Made by a program: the position numbers and the translations under genes. Under the pieces are notes generated by a model that was not told where the DNA came from, made no database searches, and saw only the letters and a program-made list of their open reading frames with translations. 64,000 nt of DNA from Trematomus loennbergii (taxonomy: Eukaryota; Chordata; Actinopteri; Perciformes; Nototheniidae). The stretch spans positions 248,001-312,000 of the forward strand of contig JAAOOA010000344.1 in NCBI GenBank assembly GCA_012861695.1, given 5' to 3'. This document shows, in pieces, positions 10,458 through 23,655 of this stretch (positions within the stretch are counted from its first letter, which is position 1; each line of letters starts with the position of its first letter).

Positions 10458-10935
10458 CAGGGGTGGGCAATTATTTTTTACAAGGGGCCACTTCAGAAAC
10501 TCGAGCTGTGTTGGGGGGCCGAATCAAAAATAAGTTGAACTTAATTCTGCTCAATATACCAATACTGAAAAGGTGTTTTACAGTATGTTAAAGATAAGAA
10601 ATGAATCAGCTTTATACAAAAAGAAATGAGTGCTTTTGATTTTTGTTTTTCAGTTAATTTTACTTGTTCAGTGAGAAAAATCCAGTCTGTCTTGGGCTTG
10701 AACAAGTGCACGGAAATCTGGTTCAATGTCTGAGGTGGATATGCGAAGGACAGCTGAGAGGTGATCATCAGTGATAGAGGATCTGTATCTGGATTTGTTA
10801 AACTTCATCACTGAGAATGTCTGTCACATATGTAGGTAGACCAAAGAGGAGCATCATCTTCTGAGCACGTCTCCTGATGTGTGGAAAGTTCTCCTCTTTC
10901 AGGGAAGAGTAAAAGGCAGTGAGACTGACCTAAAG
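10458..10935 (-). pseudogene. hAT transposase C-terminal fragment (ZBED/FAM200-like)
   Basis: The plus-strand left end is CAGGGGTGGGCAA, a typical hAT terminus. Inside, the minus strand from about 10930 to 10680 encodes LKEENFPHIRRRAQKM, then SRYRSSITDDHLSAVLRIST and a SDIEPDFRALVQAQ tail ending at a stop. This is the C-terminal dimerisation region of hAT transposases of the ZBED5/FAM200/GTF2IRD2 type. A stop lies between the two blocks. No second terminus is visible, so the fragment is truncated. Positions 10936-11096 hold sequence of unclear origin before L1 ORF1 resumes. Confidence 0.85.
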
Positions 10936-11096
10936 TGCATACACTAGTATATCTGTAATTTTATTACTGCTAAATACTGCAAAGACAAAACTTTACTTTG
11001 ACAGTGTATATATAGCAGATTTTGTCCTTTTACAGTAACAAGTAATATACTGTAGGCCATTCTTTATGGCAATCTCACCAGGTGCTTTCACAGAAC

Positions 11097-11986
11097 TGTT
11101 CAATCTCTGGGCCTCTCGTGGATCTTGTTCAGGAACGTGTGTACATCCGTAGGAGAAGTGAAGAGGCGAGAGTTGCCGTCATGTGTCACTCGGAAAGAGG
11201 ATATGTATTCCATACCGCAGACCCATGTCTCTGCACCTCGTTTTAACTCCATCATAGGCTCTGCGCTTTTTATCCGTCTCCTTGGCGACGTCATGGAAAA
11301 ACATTATATGATGTTTGTCAAGTGGATTTTACCCTTTTCATATGCAGCCGACATCACTTTGGTTTTGTCCTTGTAGTTTAAGAACTTAATCAAAAGTGCT
11401 CGTGGCGGTGCGTTTGGTTTCGGTCTGCCAGATGGAACTCTGAGCGCCCTTTCAATAGCGAGCGGTGCTGAAAATGATCCGGCACCCAGAATTTCAGGGA
11501 TCCATTTTTCCAGAAAGGTGCATGCATCCTTCCCTTCAGCGTTTTCGGGCAAGCCTATCAGTCGCACATTAGATCTGCGGCTACGATTTTCCAGATCTTC
11601 CATTTTCGCCTCCAAACTTTCCACCTGTTGTCTCAGCTGTTTCGTTGTTTTATTCAGCACTGAGGTATCGTCTTCCACCGCTCCAAGCCGCTCCTCAGCC
11701 TCTGTTAATCGGCCAGAGTACTGTTTTAGTTTGCCTTCGATAGATTGTATTGAGTGTATCACTGTATTACATTTTGATGCAAAGTCTTCCTTCAGGTCTT
11801 TCTTTAAATTGTTAATTACACTCAGAATTCCACCTGAGGATTTATCCTGCGGCAGGTCTTCTCCTTCCTCTCCCTCCTCGTGATCCATGTCGGGAGTAAG
11901 GCCAGGTTGAGACAGCGGTGGCCAATCTTCTTCGGATAAAGTTTCCAAAACGTTGTCCTTTTAGTTGTTTTCTTGCGTGGAGGCAT
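11097..11986 (-). pseudogene. L1 ORF1 (RNA-binding chaperone), truncated and frameshifted
   Basis: A start at 11986 gives MPPRKKTTK, and one base shift near 11950 leads into the long frame 11948-11304. The protein has an acidic N-terminal part, a long coiled coil (about residues 40-110, heptads such as LRQQVESLEAKMEDLENRSR), and an RRM-like domain starting NVRLIGLPENAEG. The end of the protein continues in another frame to 11100. ORF1 protein binds LINE RNA and forms trimers through the coiled coil. The hAT fragment interrupts it downstream. Confidence 0.88.
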
Positions 11987-11989
11987 TAG

Positions 11990-12957
11990 TAACAACGTTA
12001 TGACTGTGTAAATTGCGTTTTCCTTTTACCTCCCACGTTCCAAAGAGTGACACAGCATTCCAACTATCTGTTATGCTACGCACGGAATTCTTTATTATTC
12101 CGCCGGGTTATTTTGCGCTGCTTCTTCTCCCACATTGAACATCGCAGAAACTCCGTTCAAACATCAAAACTTTCAGCTCGGTCGGGAATCGATGGCTATT
12201 ACTTTTATCCTTCATAACTTTCATAATTCCAGAGATACATCCCATAATACATCCCATTTTTAACATGGAAGTCAATGGAGAACTCTTCAGACTTCAACAA
12301 TCTTCATGCAACTTCAACTGCTAACTGCTCCTTCATACTTTCACTCAGAAACCTCATTCCAACTTTAAAATGTCACACATCTCTCTGACATTATTCGTGT
12401 AACACAACTTTTAAATCTGATTCTTACTTTTACAGATATTAAACATTGTTCAGACCTTGGTAAAGAGGCCTTCTTCAGATTTTAGAGTGCGTGATGTCAC
12501 AGCTAGAGTGGAGGACAGATTTAATTTTGCCTTCATATTTTCTTTTAAACCTGCCATAATTCCCAAACCCTACATTCCTGAGACATAATTTTCATGACAA
12601 ACGTAGGAAAACATCTCGTAGCTTGAAAAATAAAAAATAATTAAGCAAAATAATTAAACAAAATGCCTCTTGAGGGCATGAAGTGACAAACACTTTTAAC
12701 ATGTCTCCATTGAACTCCATTGTAAATTCAGCCTCACCTTTCCCCACCACAGCAGCCGCACACCTTTAGTTAACCTGCCAAAAAGGCCACATTATTAACC
12801 CGAAAGTACACAAAAAGTACACTTCAGATGCTCAGTTCCTTGACATGCTTCACGCTTTGAAATTTCACCAATATCTGTTACGGTTCTTCAACAAAACGTT
12901 CACATGTAACAGGTTTATCTCTCATTCAGAACAATGAAAATGCTTTCCTCTCACTAA
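11990..12957. other. L1 5' region and non-coding fish repeat sequence
   Basis: The first part is probably the L1 5' untranslated region. From about 12190 on, AT-rich sequence with phrases such as TTTTAACATGGAAGTCAATGG resembles common fish repeats. No coding signal is seen. Confidence 0.5.
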
Positions 12958-13068
12958 TCACCATGGAAACCTTTGATCTCTGGACACGTCGTTAGCTCAA
13001 ATATAAACACCTGTGTCATGGAACATGATGATGTCATAACTCCAATTGACATCATTAGAGCAGCAGAC
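12958..13068 (+). repeat. 111-bp repeat, first copy
   Basis: It matches 13697-13805 almost exactly, apart from a 2-bp TC difference and a few substitutions. It begins TCACCATGGAAACC and ends CAGCAGAC. Confidence 0.92.
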
Positions 13069-13159
13069 TAATGACGTGGTCACTGGAGTTTAACAGACTG
13101 TCTCAGCCTATTCTTTTATTCATGTTCCACATATTTTAGACATTATTGTGACGTATGCT

Positions 13160-13262
13160 TTTAGTTCTAAAGTTTTCAGTTCAAATATTCTGCTGCTTTT
13201 TCAAAGACTTTTCTTTTCTTGTTCTTATTTCACATTCAAGTCCCTCTATTCATGAACCATGA
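13160..13262 (+). repeat. Dispersed repeat, first copy
   Basis: This stretch is similar to about 14325-14425; both contain CAGTTCAAATATTCTGCTGC and a CACATTCAAG block. Confidence 0.8.
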
Positions 13263-13696
13263 ATACTCAGCCACACCACTTATATACCAGGTGCGACTGT
13301 TGCTATGTGAGTTAATCTTTGAAATACAAGGTTGCTTGTTTGATTCAAGCTCTTGTAGTCAATATGTCAAGGTATTTATCCCTAACATTTTATCAGCTAA
13401 CTAATGACACACACTCAGAGGATCTTTATAAACGTTTTAAGTATTGCACATCTTTAAACATGACTCTTATAAATCCCTTTTAAAACCAGCGATGCACTAC
13501 AGTGTCAGGTTTTCTAAAATAGAAACTTTAATGTTCACATCTTTCTAAATGATTCTACTTTTCAATGACCTACAAATAATCCTAATAATAATAATCCCAT
13601 TTTCAATCTTCCAACTGTTCATATTTTTTGGTCAATTAACAAACCTGTTACAAATGTGTTGTTCAACACATTTGAGCCTTTGCCACATTTATTTGA

Positions 13697-13805
13697 TCAC
13701 CATGGAAACCTTTGATCTGGACACGTCGTTAGCTCAAATATAAACACCTGTGTCATGGAACACGATGATGTCATAACTCCAATTGACATGCTCAGAGCAG
13801 CAGAC
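13697..13805 (+). repeat. 111-bp repeat, second copy
   Basis: This is the second copy of 12958-13068. It is followed directly by the degenerate tandem array at 13821. Confidence 0.92.
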
Positions 13806-13820
13806 TTCAGATAATGGTTA

Positions 13821-14318
13821 ATGGTCCTGCCCTCAACAGCTCTACGTCAATTATGGGGTGTCATTATATGCCGTTTCCATGGAAACGCATCCCTCGCCAT
13901 AAAACACGATGTCGCTGTAACTCCAATGGACACGGTCCGATCGTCCCCTAAACTTCGCTTGTATATCACCGGTCCAGCCCTCAACAGCTCTACGTCAATT
14001 ATGGGGTTTCATCCCTCAACATAAAAGACGATGTCGCTATAACTCCTATGAAAATGTTAAAAAAGTGCTCAAACTTCACGTGTGCTAACAGTCCAGCCGT
14101 GAAGACATCTACAGGACAGTTTTGAGATTTCTTCAAATGCCGTTGCCATGGCAACACAATGCTCGCCATGAAACACGGTTTTCTCATAACTTCATTGAAA
14201 ATGCTCCAAATGGCCCAAAACTTCACAGGTTTGTTAACGATGCAGCCATCAACGCATCTAAGCGTATTATGGGATGTCATCAAATGCCGTTGGCATGGGA
14301 CAGATCATTCACCATCAA
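13821..14318 (+). repeat. Degenerate tandem array, unit about 120-150 bp, about four copies
   Basis: Units start near 13825, 13973, 14093 and 14241. Shared phrases are GTCCAGCC (or CTGCC) followed by TCAACAGCTCTACGTCAATT, then ATGCCGTT.CCATGG, CTCGCCAT.AAACACG and a TAACTCC..TG block. The units differ strongly, so the array is old. The look is that of a widespread fish repeat. Confidence 0.8.
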
Positions 14319-14425
14319 GTTAGTTCAAAAGTTTGCAGTTCAAATATTCTGCTGCTTTTCCAAGCCTTTTTACTTTCTTTTCTTCTCTCATCACACATTC
14401 AAGCCCCCAGTGTTCATGTATCATT

Positions 14426-16598
14426 TCAATCTAAATTCTTCACTTTCTTCTTACACATTACATTTCAGCATAGCAGTTTAGCGCCAGCTTTTCAGCATAA
14501 AGCATTCCCACTAGCAATTTCTTCAGGAATTGCATTCTCTAGTTTACAATATTAGGGCAGAGCGACGACTGAACTACGTCTGATCAACACCGCGCCATAA
14601 CCGGAAGTTAGAAATACTAACTCCCCCCCCCACACACACACACACACTGTGAGCAGCAGGAGTGTGACTCCTCGCTGAGAAACATCATCTGCGCTCTTTT
14701 TAATTTCTCATTTGCATGGCAGGGAGCAGGCAGCGACCCCCTGCTCGCTCTGTTTCTGATCTGTGGGGGGGGGTGGATGTTGATTCTGATGTTTTACACA
14801 CTTTGTTTTGAGCTTCATGGCATTTGTTTATACTACAGCTGTTTCAGACTGTTTGGGAAAATGTGAGCCTCAGTCCTGACTCTCTCAACAGGTTTGTTGC
14901 TCTCCATTGGTCGAAGGCATTTTATTTCTGGTCCCCTTACTTCAAATGTTGCAAAACCTTACTAAACAATTTAGTAACATACATTTTCTGTTCAGGAGAA
15001 ACCATCCTGAATGTTAATGCTGCAGTATGTCACATGAATGTATAAAGACAAATCGAAATTGAACCTCACAGAAATGTATTCAATCAGCAGGTAACGAAAC
15101 GTTCTCCATGGGAATGAGGGGGAAACAAACTCATTCTAACCAACACATCAAAAACTACTGAAATTGATTTACCCAGAATTCCTGAAGTTTTTTTCTGGAG
15201 ACTCCGACTTCAGTCCCAGTTTATACAGTATATACTGTATAAACAGTTAATAATTTATAAACTAAGTCCAGGACAAGGTGTTTGGAAGTTTTGATTCACA
15301 GTTAATCACACTGAAGATTATGGAGGTATACCACTACTCACACAGCTGACCCTGACCTGCAATGTCAATTATAAATTGTTATATTTATATTTTACTATAT
15401 TTTTATTATTTTAAACATTTTTTCTTGTTCTCTATCTGTGTTTTAATTGTTTGTTTTACTTTTATGTATGCACCACGACACCTAGTCAAATTCCTGGTAA
15501 GTGTAAACCTACTTGGTAATAACCTGTTTCTGATTCTGATTAAAGCAACTATTTATGATAATACACGACTCCGTCTGTAAGAGTAACTACATATATTAAA
15601 TAACTACATCTAGCACATTTTGATGATTTCTTGAAGGACTTTTTTTGTAAGGTCAGTACTCAGTCAGCAGCCTTTGCATCCCTTCTATAAGCAGTCAGTG
15701 AAAGCCCCCTGCAGTGCCAGTCAGATACTAGGAATCTGTTGATTAGACTTCTCATATTTTTAAGCCTCAATTTGTCCTCCCCCCGCCTTAAGGGGTTATT
15801 TTCAAAATGTTCTTCTCCTGGACCTCCCTAGTATTGCTCGGTCACCATCTTCCACAGCCCCACCAAATATATTTTCATCAGCTGCCACTGCAAGTCATTA
15901 GAAATACTGAAATATATCCTGTTTCACATGTCACACAGGATATGAGAACATGGCTGAGATGCTTGATATGCCCCAACCTGACCACTGAAACACATTTAGT
16001 TTTTACTGTAGCTACATCGCTATGGGATGGGTACTTGTTTAAGAATACTTTGATAAAATCTCTCTCTGCTAACGTGAACACATATTAAATATACAGAAAA
16101 TAAATAAATGGGCCACTTACAGTCCTCAGCATAGTGTAAGAATGAGTATCAATAATAATTATTAATAGTATTAATACATCTGAGGGCATCTTCTCTATTG
16201 TTTATGTCATTGTTTGACTCTTTGACACAAAAGGTTTGAGTTGCCATCTGAAGATACAGTTTTACCATGAAGAACACAGGCTGACCCTCTTCATTTAATG
16301 TAAACACAGCTGACCATGAAAAGTATCACAATATAAAAGAAATGTAATCTGATTACTTACTGTTATTTTTGGATTACCTTAATATCAAATTGAATGCAAA
16401 TAAATACAAGAGAAATAGAAATCAATACTTAGTTTATTATGTAAGACAAGAGAACGAAGTAGACTTAAAGAAAAGAAAACAAGATATTTAATTTCTTCTG
16501 CTCAGAGATTTTATTTTATTTTTATGTGCAGCATATTCAGGCAGTAGTCTTTTCTGACTAACAGTCAAAGTAAGTGCTTTAAGTTTAATAGATACATA
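14426..16598. other. Non-coding stretch; short CA run, palindrome, LINE-tail-like end
   Basis: A short (CA)n lies at 14631-14647. A 26-bp perfect palindrome lies at 15219-15244 (arms GTTTATACAGTAT). The stretch 15470-15545 ends in CTGATTCTGATT, as do the 3' tails of several fish LINEs, but no coding part remains. Nothing else is recognised. Confidence 0.5.
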
Positions 16599-17104
16599 GT
16601 TACATTGTAAAGGTCACCTATAATACAAAATCCACTTGTTCGTGTATTTTCTACATCAACATGTCAACATCAACAAAGATTCTCTCTCTTTTTGTCCTGA
16701 TCCATTTTTATAAAAACCTGTCTGAAAATGAGCTGATCAGATTTTGGCCACTTTATGATGTCATAATGATTTTTTGGCTTGTGTAACCATTAGCCAATCA
16801 GCAACCAAGGTAACCCCCCCCCCCCCCCCCCACCTTATCACCTGAATCTCCTCCTAGAGCACCATTGAGTTCTATTTAACTAAATGTCTCTCAGAGGGGC
16901 GTGGGGAGGGGCTCCTTATTTTCATCTAAAGTAACAGACAGAGAATCAGCATTTGGAAACAGGGCTGAACAGGGGATTATGGGTAATGCTGCAATGATCT
17001 GTTTGGTATTTCAGACAAACACTTCAGAGACATGTTTGTATATATCTGAAACCTATGATATATTGATGAAAAACAGTATAATAGGGGACCTTTACAAATG
17101 TAAC
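16599..17104. mobile_element. 506-bp element with terminal inverted repeats
   Basis: The left end GTTACATTGTAAAGGTCACC and the reverse complement of the right end (GTTACATTTGTAAAGGTCCC) match apart from one gap and one change. The match goes on through CTATAATAC against CTATTATAC. No protein is encoded. A run of about 18-20 C lies near 16812-16830. The class is unknown. Confidence 0.75.
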
Positions 17105-17504
17105 AGTCATCTGAAAACGTATTTTCTAATATGACTGTCAGGGTTACCTTTTTGTATTCTGATTACGTAATTGTGTAACATGTAATCAATTATTTACCAA
17201 GCATGTGTTTTTGTATTTGCTTGCCAAAATCCCAGCATGCCTCACTGTACTGGTTGCCAGGAGCATCAGTCATTCATTACTCTCTAGTAAATTACCAAAA
17301 ATATGGAAAAGCTTTTTAAGAGACGGCAGGTGCTCTGATTTCACTTCTGATTCAGTTTGCGTTTTTCAGAATCTTCACAAAAAGAGCTTTTTCAACGAAC
17401 CTCAACCTGCGTCAAAGAGCGCTGTTCAGTTCCAGATTAATTCAGGACTGTTGGTCTGAACACAGCAGCAAAATGGCCTTCAATTAGTCCAATCAGGTAC
17501 ATTG

Positions 17505-17625
<121 letters not shown>

Positions 17626-17764
17626 AGCAGGCAGCTGATTAAATCCTGGGCACAGCTGTACATCAAAGCAAGCAGCGATTAAATTAAAAAGGAAGTCACT
17701 TTAAACAACTTAAATGGGCATTCACATATAAATATTTTGGGAAATTAATTGATTGCTATTTTGC

Positions 17765-17960
17765 ACATTAAATATTACACTGTTATCACATAAAACAGTA
17801 ATACACAGCTATTACACCCATGTTACACTATTATAACACCCATATTACAGTGTATACACAAATGTAACATCAATACTAAACCCATAGTACACCGTAATTA
17901 CACGATTAAAACACCCATGTTACACTTCTATTTAACCTCTAATACATCTATATTACACTG
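17765..17960. repeat. Degenerate short tandem repeat
   Basis: Phrases of the type ACACCCAT.TTACAC followed by .ATTA.AACA recur about five times with variable spacing, suggesting a decayed minisatellite. Confidence 0.55.
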
Positions 17961-17984
17961 TGAGAACACAGTAATTAGTAATTA

Positions 17985-18213
17985 TTTCTCTATTTCTCTA
18001 ATATATCATTCCAATAACTTACATATTATTGCACTATTGCACTTTTTTTTTTTTTTTCTTTTGTGTATTTACTATTTACTTGCACTATATTTTTCTGTTT
18101 ATCTGTGTTATTGTGTTGCACTGTTGGAGAAGCCTGTGACCTAAGATTTTCATCGGCATAACTACACTGTAGCTATGTACGTATGACAAAATAAAGAACC
18201 TTGAACCTTGAAT
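17985..18213 (+). mobile_element. Rex1/L2-like LINE, 3' end only
   Basis: The stretch matches the 3' end of the LINE at 63120-63385: ATCATTCCAATAACTT, GTTGGAGAAGCCTGTGAC, TAAGATTTTCA and AATAAAGAACCTTGAACCTTG. It is more diverged and 5' truncated, with no coding part. Confidence 0.85.
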
Positions 18214-18220
18214 GTATATA

Positions 18221-19089
18221 TGTGACCTGCTCCATTGAAATCAGTCGCATTGACCCGAAGACACATTTTGAGTTGTATACACTGTTGGAAAGAGGAGATT
18301 CTTAGCTTTCTAATGATATCAGGATTGTTGTTGTACTCCAAATATTAAGCGAAATATGTCACATTATATAATGACTGTCACCGAGTCATCATTTTGAGAA
18401 AAAGGCCTTCAAAGTTTCCTCTTCTCTGGAATCCATCGATCTGATTGATTATTAGCGGAGCAAATGATCAAAGTAGTCCGGAGGGAAGATATTTTCATTT
18501 GGATTACCGGTCTGGGAGAAGCTCGCGAGTGTGTGTGTGTGTGTGTTTGTGTATTTTTGCGTTTGTGTGTATTGTGTTTGTTTCCCGGGGAAAACACTCA
18601 CGAGAAATACCGGCTGTTGTTATGCCTGCTGTGACGTTAAGTTACTCCGTTCTCCGCTTGTAATTATGCCGTTACAAGCTTCAAAGTTGTATTTATCATC
18701 TGAATTTGCCGAAACAAGTTTAATATTCTGAAAGCCAAGACTTTGTTTATTTGAAATCAGATGAAAACAAACTGTAACGGACCCTGCCGTGTTATATATG
18801 ATTACTATACGCTTACATTCATAATTTCAGCCGGAGGGAGGGGGAGCTACGCTGAGGAACAGCAGAGTGCGAGTGAGAGGTGCCTGTCATCTTCCCTTTA
18901 CAAGCTTCAAACATGTATTTATCGTGTGATCTTGGAAATAAAAGTGTCATATTCTGAAAGCCAAGACTTTGTTTATTTAAAATCAAACAAAACACCCGAA
19001 CCCCGAAAAAATAGTTTTTTACGCAAATCCACGTTTATTTTGAAATGAGCCGTTGCGACTTCCGACTGATTTCGATAGAGCGGGTCACA
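18221..19089. mobile_element. 869-bp element with about 27-bp terminal inverted repeats
   Basis: The left end TGTGACCTGCTCCATTGAAA and the reverse complement of the right end (TGTGACCCGCTCTATCGAAA) match with three changes, and the match continues through TCAGTCG. Inside, two related segments of about 100 bp (18668-18775 and 18896-18990) both contain TTCTGAAAGCCAAGACTTTG, showing an internal duplication. No transposase is encoded and no clear target duplication is seen. Confidence 0.75.
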
Positions 19090-19510
19090 TTTGCTGCATA
19101 TTGCTTTAAAGCCCTTTACTAATAGGTGAGCAGAGGCCTATATAGTACCTCTATGACATAATAGCTTTTTATACTTAAACTGTTTTCAAACAGTTTCAAC
19201 CTGTGTAAACTGAATTCAAACTGGTTAGAGTGGATTCTAACTAAGCAAAGTTGATTCAAAATAGTCAGACTCGATTTAAACTAAAGGTAAACTTTCAAAC
19301 TGGATTCAAACGAGTGGGAGGCGTGTGGTGCAGTGGGTTGTGCGTTGGTGTTCGGATCAGGGGTCACAGGTTCAAACTCCATTGCAGTCAGCATGTCGTT
19401 GTGTCCCTGAGACACTTCACCCCAAATTGCTCCTGTGGGGATTGTCCACAGTATTGAGTAAGTCGCTTTGGATAAAAGCGTCTAACAAGTAACATGTCAT
19501 GTAATGTAAT

Positions 19511-20451
<941 letters not shown>

Positions 20452-20574
20452 AATGAAATGTAATGTAATGCTGGAAATCAAACGGGCTAAGCATGTACTC
20501 GATTTAAACTAGATCGACTGAATTCAAAATGTTCAGACTGGTTATACTGGGATAACTGGTTTAATTTAGAATAA

Positions 20575-22290
20575 GATCAAAAAGCTTTATGCAGGGCTGG
20601 ACACTAATCAACATTTATTTTATTATACATTAATAATATATTAAATGACAAGTCTATGATGACACTTCTACAATGATCCTCATAAATAGATATTTGAACA
20701 GTTGGTATGGAGATGTGTAAATGTTTACTTTTTTTGTTGACCTTCAAGCTGATTTTTTTGGGGTGTCTGATTAAGTAAGAAGACTAAATGTCTTGCAGCC
20801 ATTGATTTGTCAATTGCAATTTTTAAGGAATCCGTAAGGGCGATGAAGACAATCTGTCCGAGATGGATACAATTTATTCTCCTCTGCGTGATTTGATGTG
20901 ATTATTTTATAATGTTACATGATTTGTTTTCTGGGAAGCATATAGATGTTAAAGAAGCGGCCCAAGGTTTGAGCCCTTGGGAACTCCCACATCATGTTAG
21001 TTTGCTCGGTTGTTCAAAAGGCACGAAAGTGGACCCTGACTTGTTTGAGAGACAAAACATCTGACCACGCATTTTAATAACAGCTTCATGTTCTTTCTTT
21101 AGGAGAGAGACTTCATTATGAGGCTTAAGCTGACTTTGTAGCAGCATCTCATCTTGCTGAGGTCAACACACTGGGACCTCTATGCTCAATAATGACTCCC
21201 TTCAGCCTCACCCGCTTCTTACCTTTTCTCATTTCTTTCCTGTCTTCATCTTGTCTCAATTCCAGTTTCAGTCTCCATTACTTCCTCTCTACAGGTGTCT
21301 CTATTTAACAACTTTATGCTTCATTTTATAACTTTCAATTATACCAAGTTCTTCCTAATCTAGCACCTCTCATTTCCCTTTTCCCTTTTCTTTGTCTCCT
21401 ACTGCCATCTTCTCCCCCTGGTTAGTCTGTCTTTCATGTCTCATATTTCCCTTTTCACCCCTTTCTTCTCACTCTTCCTCCTAGCTTGCTGTATTTCCAG
21501 TATTGCTCCTCTTCATCATTTCACCGTCTTTCCTTTACATGTTATATCCTCTCCGCTCTTATTCCCCCCTGTGAGTGGTCATTATTTTCTTTCTTCGTCT
21601 TTCCCAGGTTACATTTTTCAATCAACATTTTCTTTTTTGTGTAATTTCTTCCTTGTCATCAGTCTCAGTTTCCTGCCCGATCCAGTCCCCCCCCTCTCTC
21701 CATCCTTCTCTTCTCCGGGTTTCCATCTGCTCAGTCTTTGGCCTCTCAATGATGGTGTGATTTCCCCAAGGCTCCGGCCGTGCTATGCCCCCCCACCCTC
21801 CTCTTCTTTGCCAGCACCAGTGGCCTTGGCGAAGGTGTTCATCTGGCTGAGGTGAGGGGCTGTGAAGCCTCTGAGAAATCAAGGCTGTGTCCCCATGGAG
21901 CTGAGTGACCCCCCGACTACTCTCCTTCACCGGATACGGATGTTAAAGATAGACAGGAGTTTGATTTGATTTTGGCGAGACCCTCTCAGATATCCAGGCA
22001 GCCAGTGGGTAGAAACAGCAGAGTGAACACATACCGTGTTAGTGTCCCCGTGGAGACTCAGAGCTGTTGTTATGTAACTATTAATAACAATGATTTAGTA
22101 TGGGTTCATTGCTTTCACAAACTATGCGAAGGGATTTATTAATATTGGTTTGAATGGAACTTTTTCCCCAAAAAAATATTGTCCATAAATATTTCAGTAT
22201 TTTTTCAAATGTCTGAGTGTGGAAACATGACTGCCACAGTCTGCTGACCTCAGTGCTGCGCAGTGGGGTAAATGGTTTTTATTTCAGCCT
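20575..22290. other. Non-coding stretch with a long pyrimidine-rich segment
   Basis: Positions about 21185-21720 are strongly C/T-rich on the plus strand. Reading frames here are low in complexity and have no recognisable domain. Confidence 0.6.
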
Positions 22291-22293
22291 CTG

Positions 22294-22378
<85 letters not shown>
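22291..22378 (+). repeat. (CA)n microsatellite
   Basis: About 88 bp of uninterrupted CA dinucleotides. Confidence 0.97.
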
Positions 22379-22381
<3 letters not shown>

Positions 22382-23655
22382 AGGAAAGGAATAACCTAAA
22401 TAGCATAATAGGGCCTGTTTAAGTGGTCATATGATGAATGTATCACCTGGAAAACTGTGTCATTTTGAACATATGATTCAGGGTGGAATGCATTGTGACC
22501 TCTGATGTCGATACATTTCACATCATTTTCACTCGCTCTCTGTCATGGTCAGATTCACAATAGATATTGCACTAATGATATTAATGACTCCCCTTAATAA
22601 TCTGTTTCAGCAACCCCCCATTCTCTGAATATTCTCAGGGGATCTCTGAGGGGTTATCTGGGCTGATCCCTGTGAATTTCACTATTTTCAGTTTATTTGG
22701 TAAGGGGCACATTTTGGCCCAAAGTAAGCATTTTTTGTGCAGATAGCTAAGCTAAGCATTTACTTGTGAAAAATACCACAACCTCTCATGAGGCTGACGA
22801 TGAGTATGTCGAAGTAATTTACGACAGTTTTCTTGGAATTAATAAAATAATGTTATCTTTTGATCAGTAGTTATGAAATAGGAGATAACAAATGTTCCTT
22901 ATTAAATAAATACTTTCTCTGTTGTTTTGGTAAATAATTTCTCAAAAATGTTGTCCTTCATTAATAAAGACAAGCTGAAAAATGCATTGCTTTAATAAAG
23001 TAATTGGTCAATTATTTCAACTATGAAAAATAGAATATATATTCAGGTATTCTTATTACGATACATTTGAACCTAAGATAACATTTTAAAATCTAATGTA
23101 AGTGGACCACTAGATGTTAGTATTGTTGGGAAATACACATGTACATTTAAAAAATATATTTATTTCTAATGCTCTCGGTTCGATATTATATTTGTTAAAA
23201 AATAGGTTTTATATTTTACTGCTTGTCAGTTCTGTTACGTTTATTCCTGTCTTTCGTATGAAGCTTTTCCTATTAATGTTGTGATGTATGTGAACATGGC
23301 ACAATCTGCAGCTGTTTGCAGGCCTTGCTCATCTTCCTGTCCCACATCACAATTACCATTAACAGCTACAATCACTGCTATAATCATTCTGTGCATTAGG
23401 AAAATGAAACATCACCAATGTCAGATACACTGTAACACTCTCAGCAGCGCTGTGTCTTGCTCGAGTCATAAAAAGTAGCTTATGAATGTAAATCTTTGTA
23501 GATAATGATGTGGGAACAGATCCAGCGGAGAAATGTCCAGATTGAAAACTATCTGCTAATTCACAACAGTCTGGATTTATGATTTTAGACATTATAGCAC
23601 TGGTTGTCATAGTAACAACACAGAAACATGCTGGTTGCCATGTCATTAAAACGGT
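22379..23655. other. Non-coding stretch, nothing recognised
   Basis: AT-rich sequence without a domain-bearing frame or recognised repeat end. Confidence 0.5.

Larger units (their letters stand above)
660..11986 (-). mobile_element. L1/Tx1-type LINE remnant, split by several later insertions
   Basis: Read on the minus strand, the pieces occur in the order expected of one L1-type element: ORF1 (11986 to about 11097, resuming near 10447), ORF2 endonuclease (10133 to 9507, then 7657 to about 7385), and ORF2 reverse transcriptase and C-terminus (2047 to about 660). The gaps are filled by a hAT fragment, an element with an 8-9 bp target duplication, and a DIRS element. The ORF2 pieces at 7385 and 2047 do not abut in the protein: the link between endonuclease and reverse transcriptase (an estimated 200 or more codons) is missing, so a deletion went with the DIRS insertion or came before it. 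Frameshifts and an in-frame stop show the copy is dead. The 5' end lies beyond 11986 but its exact limit is not visible. Confidence 0.85.

Noticed and set aside
19314..19400. Functional tRNA gene
   Set aside because: The box-like motifs belong to a SINE head; the cloverleaf is not complete and the SINE body and tail follow.
21436..21855. 139-codon hydrophobic frame that might be a membrane protein
   Set aside because: It lies in a pyrimidine-rich segment, which yields Leu/Phe/Ser/Pro-rich translation by composition alone.
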